Under the pieces are notes generated by a model. That model ran no database searches, had not been told where the DNA came from, and saw only the letters and a list, made by a program, of their open reading frames with translations. From an uncultured Methylocystaceae bacterium (GTDB lineage Bacteria > Pseudomonadota > Alphaproteobacteria > Rhizobiales > Beijerinckiaceae): a DNA stretch of 8,719 nucleotides. The stretch covers positions 1-8,719 of the forward strand of contig CAMFKC010000066.1 in assembly GCA_945956975.1 (NCBI GenBank). The letters are read 5' to 3'. Positions 1-6,251 of the stretch are shown piece after piece; within the stretch, counting starts at the first letter, position 1, and each line of letters opens with the position of its first letter. The position numbers and the translations under genes were made by a program.

Positions 1-1097
1 ACGCGAGCAGCGGACCGATCCTCGTCACCGCCGCCGAGAAGCGCCGCACCAAGGCTGCGAGCCCGCAGGAACTGTCGTCCGGCGACGGCGCCGCGGCGCT
101 GCTCGTCGGCGAGGGCGACGTGATCGCCGAGTTCGTCGCGCACGCCAGCCGCACCGTCGACTTCGTTGACCATTATCGCGGCGAGGGCGTCGCCTTCGAC
201 TACACCTGGGAAGAGCGCTGGATCCGCGACGAAGGCTACAACAAGATCGTGCCCGCAACGCTGAAGGATCTGTTCGCGAAGGCGGGCGTCACGGGCGCCG
301 AAATCGCGCATTTCTGCATGCCCTGCACGCTGGCCAAGGTTGCTGGCCCCATCGCGAAGAAGGCCGGCATCGCCGACGCCGCCGTTCGCGACAATCTCGC
401 TGCGGTCTGCGGCGATACCGGCGCGGCGCATGCGCTCGTCATGTTTGCGCATGCGCTCGAGAGCGCGAAGCCGGGCGACCTCATCCTCGTCGTCGCCTTC
501 GGTCAGGGCTGCGACGCACTGCTGTTCCGCGCTACGGATCGCATCGGCGCGGCCAGGCCCGCGCGCGGCGTCTCGGGATTTCTCGCGCGGCGGCGCGAGG
601 AGACGAACTATCAAAAATTTCTCTCGTTCAACAACATCATCGAAATGGAGCGCGGCATGCGCTCCGAACTCGACAAGGCGACCGCGCTCTCGTCGCTCTA
701 CCGCAACCGCGACACGCTGACGGGCTTCATCGGCGGCAAGTGCAATGTCTGCGGCACGCTGCAGTTTCCGAAGACGAACATCTGCGTGAACCCGAACTGC
801 AACGCATTCCATAGCCAGGAGCCGCAGCCGTTCAGCGATCTCGAAGGCCGGATCATGAGCTATACGGCCGACAATCTTACCTATTCCGCCGATCCGCCGG
901 CCTGCTACGGCATGGTGCAGTTCGACGCCGGCGGGCGCGTGATGATCGACTTCACCGACGTCACGCCCGACGACATCGACGTCGGCAGGAAGATGGACAT
1001 GGTGTTCCGCATCAAGGACTACGACAGTCAGCGCAACTTCACGCGCTACTTCTGGAAAGCGACGCCGGCGGCAGATGCCGCAAGACAGGGAGGCTGA
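1..1097 (+). CDS. HMG-CoA synthase/KAS III-like protein fused to C-terminal DUF35 zinc-ribbon/OB-fold domain (5' partial)
   Basis: The reading frame is open from base 3 and runs off the left edge, so the true start and the nucleophilic Cys lie outside; 364 residues are visible. The first part is the C-terminal half of a thiolase-fold condensing enzyme of the HMG-CoA synthase/KAS III type. It shows GDGAAALLVGEGD, DFVDHYRG and WEERWIRDEGY, a probable active-site His (codon 309-311, in AHFCMPC where KAS III has HQAN), and GDTGAA where KAS III has GNTSAA, so the usual Asn is Asp. After a linker (about window residues 185-235) comes a DUF35 module: a zinc ribbon CX2C-X10-CX4C (Cys codons at 741, 750, 783, 798), then an OB-fold with GRIMSYTADNLTY. 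DUF35 proteins partner SCP2-type thiolases and archaeal HMG-CoA synthase, and the next gene is such a thiolase. Likely role (inferred): acyl-CoA condensation or cleavage. The natural substrate is unknown. The GTG at 120 is internal, not the start. Confidence 0.85.
   Translation, partial: ASSGPILVTAAEKRRTKAASPQELSSGDGAAALLVGEGDVIAEFVAHASRTVDFVDHYRGEGVAFDYTWEERWIRDEGYNKIVPATLKDLFAKAGVTGAEIAHFCMPCTLAKVAGPIAKKAGIADAAVRDNLAAVCGDTGAAHALVMFAHALESAKPGDLILVVAFGQGCDALLFRATDRIGAARPARGVSGFLARRREETNYQKFLSFNNIIEMERGMRSELDKATALSSLYRNRDTLTGFIGGKCNVCGTLQFPKTNICVNPNCNAFHSQEPQPFSDLEGRIMSYTADNLTYSADPPACYGMVQFDAGGRVMIDFTDVTPDDIDVGRKMDMVFRIKDYDSQRNFTRYFWKATPAADAARQGG
1088..1093 (+). promoter_or_regulatory. Ribosome binding site deciding the thiolase start
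   Basis: GGGAGG lies 5 bases before the ATG at 1099. It supports that start over the in-frame ATG at 1075, which lies inside the end of the upstream gene and would add eight residues. The site overlaps the last codons and stop region of the upstream gene, as expected for translationally linked neighbours. Confidence 0.75.
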
Positions 1098-1098
1098 C

Positions 1099-2304
1099 AT
1101 GGCCCGCGGCATCAAGGACAAGGTCGCCATCCTCGGCATGGGCTGCTCGAAATTCGGCGAGCGCTGGGACAAGGAGGCCGACGACCTCATGGTCGAGGCC
1201 TTTGAGGAGGCGATCAAGGACGCCGGCATCGAGAAGAACCAGATCGACGCCGCGTGGTTTTCCACGGCCATCGAGGAGCAGCATGTCGGCAAGTCCGGCA
1301 CGCCGCTCGCCGTCGCGCTGCGCCTGCCGCAGATCGCGGTCACGCGCGTGGAGAATTTTTGCGCCTCGGGCACCGACGCCTTTCGCGGCGCGGTCTACGC
1401 GGTCGCCTCCGGCGCGGCCGACATTGCGCTCGCGCTCGGGGTCGAGAAGCTGAAGGACACGGGCTACGGCGGCCTGCCGCAGCGCGGGCGCGGCGTGCTC
1501 AATTCGCAATGGTGGGCCAATGCGTCGGCGCCCGGCAATTTCGCGCAGCTCGCCGCCGCCTATCGCGCCAAGCACGGCGTCTCCAAGGAAGACCTGAAGC
1601 GCGCCATCGCGCATGTCTCGGTCAAGAGTCACGACAACGGTTCGCGCAACCCCAAGGCCCATCTGCAGAACAAGGTGACGATGGAGCAGGTTCTGGAAGC
1701 GCCGATCATCGCGGAGCCGCTCGGCCTGTTCGACTGCTGCGGCGTGTCGGACGGATCGGCCTGCGCCATCGTCACGACGCCCGAGATCGCGCGTTCGCTC
1801 GGCAAGACCGACATCATCAGTGTGAAGGCGCTACAGCTTTCCGTGTCGAACGGCGTCGAGGCGCAGCATAATTCCTGGGACGGCTCCTATTTTGCGACCA
1901 CCCGTGTCGCTTCGAAGAAGGCGTACCAGGAAGCAGGCGTCGCGAACCCGCGCGAAGAAATCGACCTCATCGAAGTGCACGACTGCTTCTCGGTGACCGA
2001 ACTCGTCACCATGGAAGACCTGCACATTTCCGCCGAGGGCCGGGCGGTCCACGATGTGATGGATGGCTTCTACGACGCCGACGGCAAGATCCCCTGCCAG
2101 ATCGACGGCGGCCTCAAGTGCTTCGGGCACCCGATCGGCGCGTCCGGGCTGCGCATGATCTACGAGATGTACCTGCAATTGCAGGGCAAGGCCGGCCCCC
2201 GTCAGCGCAAGGAGCTGCCGCGGCTCGGCATGACCCACAATCTCGGCGGCTTCCCGCACCAGAACGTGTGTTCGATCTCCATCGTCGGCCGCTACGACGG
2301 CTGA
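1099..2304 (+). CDS. Thiolase family protein, SCP2/lipid-transfer type (acetyl-CoA acetyltransferase-like)
   Basis: This is a 401-residue thiolase-fold enzyme. The nucleophile is Cys88 in ENFCASGTDAFRG; HDCFS lies at 294-298 and GHPIGASG at 343-350 with catalytic His344. The C-terminal CxG loop of classical thiolases is replaced by HNLGG (380-384). The HDCF motif together with this loss is typical of the SCP2-type thiolase branch, whose members do thiolytic or aldol-type carbon-carbon bond chemistry on acyl-CoAs, often with a DUF35 partner. Length fits the family. The start follows a strong ribosome site, 1 base after the stop (1095-1097) of the HMG-CoA synthase-like/DUF35 gene, so the two are almost certainly co-transcribed and probably form one complex. 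Whether it makes acetoacetyl-CoA or cleaves a larger acyl-CoA cannot be told from sequence alone. Confidence 0.9.
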   Translation: MARGIKDKVAILGMGCSKFGERWDKEADDLMVEAFEEAIKDAGIEKNQIDAAWFSTAIEEQHVGKSGTPLAVALRLPQIAVTRVENFCASGTDAFRGAVYAVASGAADIALALGVEKLKDTGYGGLPQRGRGVLNSQWWANASAPGNFAQLAAAYRAKHGVSKEDLKRAIAHVSVKSHDNGSRNPKAHLQNKVTMEQVLEAPIIAEPLGLFDCCGVSDGSACAIVTTPEIARSLGKTDIISVKALQLSVSNGVEAQHNSWDGSYFATTRVASKKAYQEAGVANPREEIDLIEVHDCFSVTELVTMEDLHISAEGRAVHDVMDGFYDADGKIPCQIDGGLKCFGHPIGASGLRMIYEMYLQLQGKAGPRQRKELPRLGMTHNLGGFPHQNVCSISIVGRYDG

Positions 2305-2323
2305 CGGTCACTTCCCAAACTCC

Positions 2324-2353
2324 TGCTCAAGCGTCATAGAGGATGCTTGAGCA
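2324..2353 (+). promoter_or_regulatory. 12-bp hairpin over the ribosome site and TTG start of the MATE gene
   Basis: The arms TGCTCAAGCGTC (2324-2335) and GATGCTTGAGCA (2342-2353) are complementary over 12 positions, with one G-U wobble (2333/2344) and a six-base loop ATAGAG. The right arm contains the TTG start (2347-2349), and the ribosome site AGAGGA (2338-2343) is split between loop and stem. No T-run follows on either strand, so it does not look like an intrinsic terminator. It could be an mRNA structure that limits translation of the transporter, or a palindromic DNA operator. Function is inferred; the complementarity is seen directly. Confidence 0.55.
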
Positions 2354-3747
2354 ACGCCGACGACCCCTCCCTCTCCGAAACGGAAGTCGCGCCCGTCGTG
2401 GCGCGCAAACCGATGCCCGTCTTCACACAGGGCTCGACGTTGCGGCATGTTCTGGCGATGACGGCGTCGGGCTCGGTCGGCCTCGTCGCAATCTTCATCG
2501 TCGACCTCCTGTCGCTGCTCTACGTCTCGCGCCTCGGCGACCACGTGCTCACCGCCTCAGTCGGCTTCGCCTCGCAGGTCATGTTCTTCGCCATGTCGGT
2601 CAACATCGCCATGGCCATCGCGATCTCCGCAACCGTGTCGCGCGCGCTCGGCGCGCAGAGGCGCCCGCGCGCGCAGCGTCTTGCGGCGTCGGGCCTGGTG
2701 CACACCGCCAGCATCAGCATCCTCGTCTCCGCGCTCATGTTCATATTTCGCGGCCAGTTGCTCGACCTCGTCGGGGCGCGCGGCGCGGCGCACGAGATAG
2801 CTTCACGCTATCTCGCCATCACCCTGCCCTCCACATTCCTTATGGCGCTCGGCATGGCGCTGCAGGGGCTTGTGCGGGCGGTCGGCGATCCACGGCGCGC
2901 CATGTACGTCACGCTCACCGGCGCGCTTGTCACGTCCGTGCTCGATCCGCTGCTGATCTTCGGCTTCGGATTCGGCATTTATGGCGCGGCCATCGCGACC
3001 GTCGTCTCGCGCGTGGTGTTCACGCTCGTCGGCTCGTGGGGGGCGATCCATGTCCACGGCATTGTTGGCCGGCCGGAACGCAGGACCGTCGTGCGCGACC
3101 TCGCCTCCACCATGGCCATCGCTGCGCCCGCCATCCTCACCAATCTCGCCACGCCCGTCGGCAATACCTACGCCATGCGGGTCTTCGCGAGCTTTGGCGA
3201 CGATACCGTCGCGGCCTTCGCCATCATCGACCGCATTGCGCCGGTCGCCTTCGGCGTACTCTTCGCGCTTACGGGCTCAATCGGCCCCATCATCGGCCAG
3301 AATTACGGAGCGGGACGTTTCGACCGCATCCGCCGCGCCATGTTCGACTGTTTCGCAGTCTCCGGCGCCTATGTGCTGGTGGTCTGGGTGCTGCTGTGGC
3401 TCGCCGGCCCGCTGATCGTCTCGATCTTCGGCGCGGAAGGCGCGACGCGCGAGCTCGTGCTGTTCTTCTGCGCGGTCGGCTCGGCGGCATGGCTGGCGCT
3501 CGCAGGCCTCTTCGTCGCCAATGCCGCCTTCAACAATCTCGGCTTCCCAATTCTCGCGACCGTCTTCAACTGGGGCCGGGCGACTTTGGGCACGATCCCC
3601 TTCGTCACCTGGGGCGCGCATCGGTGGGGGCCGGAGGGCGGCTATGCCGGCGTGATCGCCGGCGCGGCGGTCTTCGGCACGGCCGCTGTCCTGACCTGCT
3701 TCTACGTGACGGCGAAACTGGCGAAACGCGGCGCGTCGAAAGTTTGA
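2347..3747 (+). CDS. MATE family multidrug/toxin efflux transporter
   Basis: This is a 466-residue, strongly hydrophobic inner-membrane protein of the usual MATE length, with about 12 predicted membrane segments in two halves. Family marks include an N-terminal segment with Asp53 in FIVDLLSLLYVSRLGDHVL, the half-1 motif LDPLLIFGFGFGIYGAAIATVVSR (around 199-222) and the half-2 motif GQNYGAG (317-323). MATE proteins export organic cations or other toxic compounds using sodium or proton gradients; the substrate here is unknown. The chosen start is TTG at 2347, 3 bases after AGAGGA. Alternatives in frame are GTG at 2398 and ATG at 2413, which would trim only the polar N-terminal tail. It lies 42 bases after the thiolase gene on the same strand and may belong to that transcript, but the hairpin across its start suggests separate control. 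Its stop abuts the stop of the convergent gene. Confidence 0.9.
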   Translation: MSNADDPSLSETEVAPVVARKPMPVFTQGSTLRHVLAMTASGSVGLVAIFIVDLLSLLYVSRLGDHVLTASVGFASQVMFFAMSVNIAMAIAISATVSRALGAQRRPRAQRLAASGLVHTASISILVSALMFIFRGQLLDLVGARGAAHEIASRYLAITLPSTFLMALGMALQGLVRAVGDPRRAMYVTLTGALVTSVLDPLLIFGFGFGIYGAAIATVVSRVVFTLVGSWGAIHVHGIVGRPERRTVVRDLASTMAIAAPAILTNLATPVGNTYAMRVFASFGDDTVAAFAIIDRIAPVAFGVLFALTGSIGPIIGQNYGAGRFDRIRRAMFDCFAVSGAYVLVVWVLLWLAGPLIVSIFGAEGATRELVLFFCAVGSAAWLALAGLFVANAAFNNLGFPILATVFNWGRATLGTIPFVTWGAHRWGPEGGYAGVIAGAAVFGTAAVLTCFYVTAKLAKRGASKV

Positions 3748-4719
3748 TCAGTGGAAGATGCGCGGCCGCGTGACCAGCAGGCGGTCGACTGATTTGATGC
3801 GTATTTCGAGGACGCGATCCTGACGCTCGAGCATCAGTGGGATTTCCACGCCCGCCGGCCCTTGCGCCCACACGCGCCGCCAGACCTCGCCAAGCGACGT
3901 CGGCTTTTCGCCGGCGACCGAGAGAACGATGTCGCCCACCTCGACTCCCGCCTTCTCCGCCGGCCCGTCGTCCGCGACGCCTGCAATCACGATTCGCTCC
4001 CCTATCTCCGTTGCATAAACGCCGAGCCACGGACGCGGCGGCTTGTTGGGCCGTCCGAGTTTCACGAGGTCGTCGAGCACAGGCGGCAAAAGATCGATCG
4101 GGATCACCATGTTGAGGCTCTGGCTCTGCTTGCCGTCGCCTGTTTCGACCTGCAGCGATGCGATGCCGACCAAGCGGCCGAGTTCATCGATTGCCGCGGC
4201 GCCGCCCCAGAAGGGGTGGGCCGGCGCGCTCATGATCGCATCGGAAATCCAGTACTCCCAATAGCCGGCGAATTGCTGCCGCCCGACGCAGTAGGCCGAC
4301 AGCGTCGATTCCCGCCCGCCGGATCCTGCGATGATCAGCGAGTCGCCCGGCGCAACCTCGCCGCTGACGCCGAGCGGCAGAACAGGTAGATCGAGCGAGG
4401 ACATTGCCTGCACCAGTCCGAAGCCCGTCTCCTGATCATAGGCCAGCGCCTGGCCTGGAACGACGCGTCCGTCGATCGTGCGCAGCCAGACTTCCTGCGC
4501 CTCGATGATGAGATAGCCGACCGTGAGCACGAGGCCAGACTGGCGAATGACAACGCCATGTCCGAGCCGCTCCGTGCCGAGCGATTTTGCGGTGAAGGCG
4601 TCGGCGGGCGCAATCGCCTTGACGCTGACTACGCCTGCAAGCGCCCGATCGAGATCGAAGGAAAGGTTCTTCTGTCTCGGTTGCAGTTCGGAAGGGATGG
4701 TCGGAACCCGTTCGGCCAT
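3748..4719 (-). CDS. HtrA/S1C-like trypsin-fold plus PDZ protein, predicted catalytically dead
   Basis: The protein has 323 residues. Residues about 50-215 follow the HtrA (DegP-like) protease fold: GHGVVIRQSGLVLT, LPVLPLG, and a GRLVGIAS strand near the C-terminal end of the domain. Residues about 229-312 form a PDZ domain (WLGV, DGPAEKAGVEVGDIVLSV). All three catalytic positions are changed: the TNAHV-like site reads TVGYL (Tyr69 for His), the TDLAL-like site reads TGFGL (Gly99 for Asp), and the GNSGG site reads HPFWGG (Trp171 for Ser). It is therefore probably a pseudoprotease used for peptide binding or scaffolding. No signal peptide or membrane anchor is apparent at the N-terminus (MAERVPTIPS), so a cytoplasmic place is possible, unlike ordinary HtrA. 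The ATG at 4719 has GAGGGG (4723-4728) just upstream. It is the last gene of a three-gene operon, 10 bases after the SnoaL-like gene. Confidence 0.85.
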   Translation of the reverse strand: MAERVPTIPSELQPRQKNLSFDLDRALAGVVSVKAIAPADAFTAKSLGTERLGHGVVIRQSGLVLTVGYLIIEAQEVWLRTIDGRVVPGQALAYDQETGFGLVQAMSSLDLPVLPLGVSGEVAPGDSLIIAGSGGRESTLSAYCVGRQQFAGYWEYWISDAIMSAPAHPFWGGAAAIDELGRLVGIASLQVETGDGKQSQSLNMVIPIDLLPPVLDDLVKLGRPNKPPRPWLGVYATEIGERIVIAGVADDGPAEKAGVEVGDIVLSVAGEKPTSLGEVWRRVWAQGPAGVEIPLMLERQDRVLEIRIKSVDRLLVTRPRIFH

Positions 4720-4729
4720 TCGCCCCTCG

Positions 4730-5140
4730 TCAGACCGCGGGCGCGGCGAGTTGCGTCGCCATCATCTGGTGCAGCATGTTCACGGCCTTCAACGGGCGCA
4801 CCATCACCTTGAAATGGGTGATGCGATCGTCGGCGTTCCACGTGATGATATCAACGCCGTTGATCTTGATGCCGTTGACGATGGTCGCAAACTCCAGGAC
4901 GCCCGAATTCGGCCCGAACCATTCGCCCACATAGCGGAAATGCTCGTTATTCAAGACGACCAGCGCAGATTCGAGATATTTGGTCGTGATCGTCTTGCCA
5001 GCTTGCGGCGTGTGAACGACGGGAGATTCGAACACAACGTCGTCGGCCAGGAGGGCGTCGAGACCGGTCGCATCGCGCGCCTCAGCAAGTTCATGCCATT
5101 TCTGGATCGCCCGCGGCCGCATCTCGACACTCCCCGTCAT
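4730..5140 (-). CDS. SnoaL-like / NTF2-fold small protein
   Basis: This is a 136-residue protein of the nuclear transport factor 2/SnoaL superfamily. It shows the N-terminal helix (RAIQKWHELAEARD), then DALLADDVVFESPVVHTP and a C-terminal strand region with DIITWNADDRITHFKVMVRPLKAVNML. Members are small alpha+beta cone folds that bind or isomerise hydrophobic ligands; many have no known reaction, and none is assigned here. The ATG at 5140 overlaps the stop of the upstream flavin oxidoreductase gene (ATGA), which implies translational coupling. An alternative ATG at 5122 (residue 7) has a better ribosome site, GGGGAG about 7 bases upstream, and would give 130 residues. It sits between a luciferase-like oxidoreductase and an HtrA-like pseudoprotease. 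Confidence 0.8.
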   Translation of the reverse strand: MTGSVEMRPRAIQKWHELAEARDATGLDALLADDVVFESPVVHTPQAGKTITTKYLESALVVLNNEHFRYVGEWFGPNSGVLEFATIVNGIKINGVDIITWNADDRITHFKVMVRPLKAVNMLHQMMATQLAAPAV

Positions 5141-6165
5141 GCCGCGCTCTCGACCGGCGCGATCGCATATTCCATTGCCATCAATTCGTACGAACGCTTG
5201 CGCGCCGCATGATCGTATATGGGCGACGTTATCATGATTTCATCAGCCTGCGTGGCGGCCGCCAGCGCGTCTAGTTGCGCTTTCACCGTCGTCGCCGCGC
5301 CCACGAACAATTGCCGGCGATGGCTGCGGACAGCCGCGCGCTCGCGATCCGTCATGGTCGCGGCCATCGCCTCCTCGGGGCTCGGCAGCGGGCGATACTC
5401 CCCGCGCATGCGCCTCAGCCAGTTGAGATCGGCGCTGGACGCCAGCCGTTCCGCCTCCGCCTCGGTTTCCGCGCTTACCACCGCAACCGCCAGAATTCCA
5501 TAGGGGGTCGCGCGCCACTGCGAGGGCTGGAAGCGCGCGCGATATGCAGTGAGCGCCGCGGCGGCGTCGTAGCTTGCAAAGTGGTGCGCGAAGGCGAAGC
5601 CCATGCCCACCTGCGCGGAAAGTTCGGCGCTGTAGTCGCTGGATCCCAGCAGGAAGATCGGCGGCAACCGCACGTCATTGGGCATGACCGCGATCTTCTT
5701 GAAAGGATGATTGGGCGGGAAGTCGCCGGCGTCCCAGAGGAGCAGTTCCTGAAAGCGCTCCAGAAAGTCCTGTTCGGGATCCTGCCCCTGCGTTTGATGA
5801 CGGCGCAGGGCATAGGATGTCGTCTGGTCCGTGCCCGGCGCGCGGCCGAGGCCGAGGTCGATGCGACCGGGAAAGAACGCCTCGAGCGTCCGGAACCGCT
5901 CCGCTACCATGAGCGGGGCATGGTTTGGCAGCATCACCCCGCCTGAACCGACGCGGATGTTTCGGGTGGCCGACGCGATGCGCGCAATGATGACTTCGGG
6001 CGCGCTGGAGGCGACGGAAGCCAGGCTGTGATGTTCGGCGACCCAGTAGCGTTCGTAGCCCAGCCGGTCGGCATGGATGGCGAGATCGACGGAATTGGCG
6101 AGCGAGGCCGATGGCGGCGTCGCCTCGGTGACGAAGGACAGGTCGAGGACGGACAGGACGGTCAT
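5137..6165 (-). CDS. LLM-class flavin-dependent oxidoreductase (luciferase-like, YhbW type)
   Basis: This 342-residue protein belongs to the bacterial luciferase-like TIM-barrel family. Diagnostic stretches are RYWVAEHHSLASVASSAP (39-56), GSGGVMLPNHAPLMVAE (73-89), PGRIDLGLGRAPGTD (99-113), LLGSSDYSAELSAQ (172-185) and, near the end, DEIMITSPIYDHAARKRS. These match E. coli YhbW as I recall that sequence, over most of its roughly 335 residues. Such proteins use reduced flavin, normally FMNH2, to oxygenate small organic molecules; the substrate of this subgroup is not established. The ATG at 6165 has GGGAG 8 bases upstream. It is the first gene of a - strand operon with the SnoaL-like gene (4-base overlap) and the HtrA-like gene, and is divergent from the collagen-like gene. 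Confidence 0.92.
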   Translation of the reverse strand: MTVLSVLDLSFVTEATPPSASLANSVDLAIHADRLGYERYWVAEHHSLASVASSAPEVIIARIASATRNIRVGSGGVMLPNHAPLMVAERFRTLEAFFPGRIDLGLGRAPGTDQTTSYALRRHQTQGQDPEQDFLERFQELLLWDAGDFPPNHPFKKIAVMPNDVRLPPIFLLGSSDYSAELSAQVGMGFAFAHHFASYDAAAALTAYRARFQPSQWRATPYGILAVAVVSAETEAEAERLASSADLNWLRRMRGEYRPLPSPEEAMAATMTDRERAAVRSHRRQLFVGAATTVKAQLDALAAATQADEIMITSPIYDHAARKRSYELMAMEYAIAPVESAA

Positions 6166-6251
6166 GAGCAGCGCTCCCGGCGCAATTTCGCTTGAATTTA
6201 CTGGTCATGGAGCAACGCGCAATGTATGGCGCGATTTCCCGCAGGGCGGTC
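6166..6251. promoter_or_regulatory. Divergent spacer, presumed promoter region for both directions
   Basis: About 86 bases separate the flavin oxidoreductase start (- strand) from the preferred start of the collagen-like gene (+ strand), so promoters for both should lie here. A short AT-richer patch (AATTTCGCTTGAATTTA, 6184-6200) includes TTGAAT, which resembles a -35 box, but no well-spaced -10 box is convincing. No operator is identified. Confidence 0.35.

Noticed and set aside
1068..1081. Small GCGGC-AGAT-GCCGC hairpin before the thiolase gene
   Set aside because: A five-base stem of G and C is expected by chance in DNA this GC-rich and does not cover the ribosome site.
120..1097. GTG at 120 as the start of a stand-alone 325-residue gene
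   Set aside because: The frame is open to the left edge and the upstream codons encode family sequence (GDGAAALLVGEGD), so the GTG is internal.
1075..1098. ATG at 1075 as the thiolase start
   Set aside because: It lies within the upstream gene, and the ribosome site GGGAGG sits downstream of it, directly before the ATG at 1099.
1039..1662. Minus-strand 207-residue frame opposite the thiolase gene
   Set aside because: No recognisable family and Arg/Gly/Ala-rich composition; the sense strand encodes a complete thiolase with catalytic motifs.
2305..2353. Intrinsic terminator after the thiolase gene
   Set aside because: The hairpin has no T-run on either strand and runs into the next gene's start, so a regulatory structure fits better.
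2343..3773. A 476-residue open frame (+ strand, ATG at 2343) overlapping nearly the whole MATE gene
   Set aside because: Its product is Arg-rich and low in complexity, with no family features; it is a GC-rich out-of-frame shadow of the transporter, whose own frame has clear membrane segments and MATE motifs.
3862..4389. Plus-strand 175-residue frame opposite the HtrA-like gene
   Set aside because: No family resemblance; the opposite strand encodes a coherent protease-fold plus PDZ protein.
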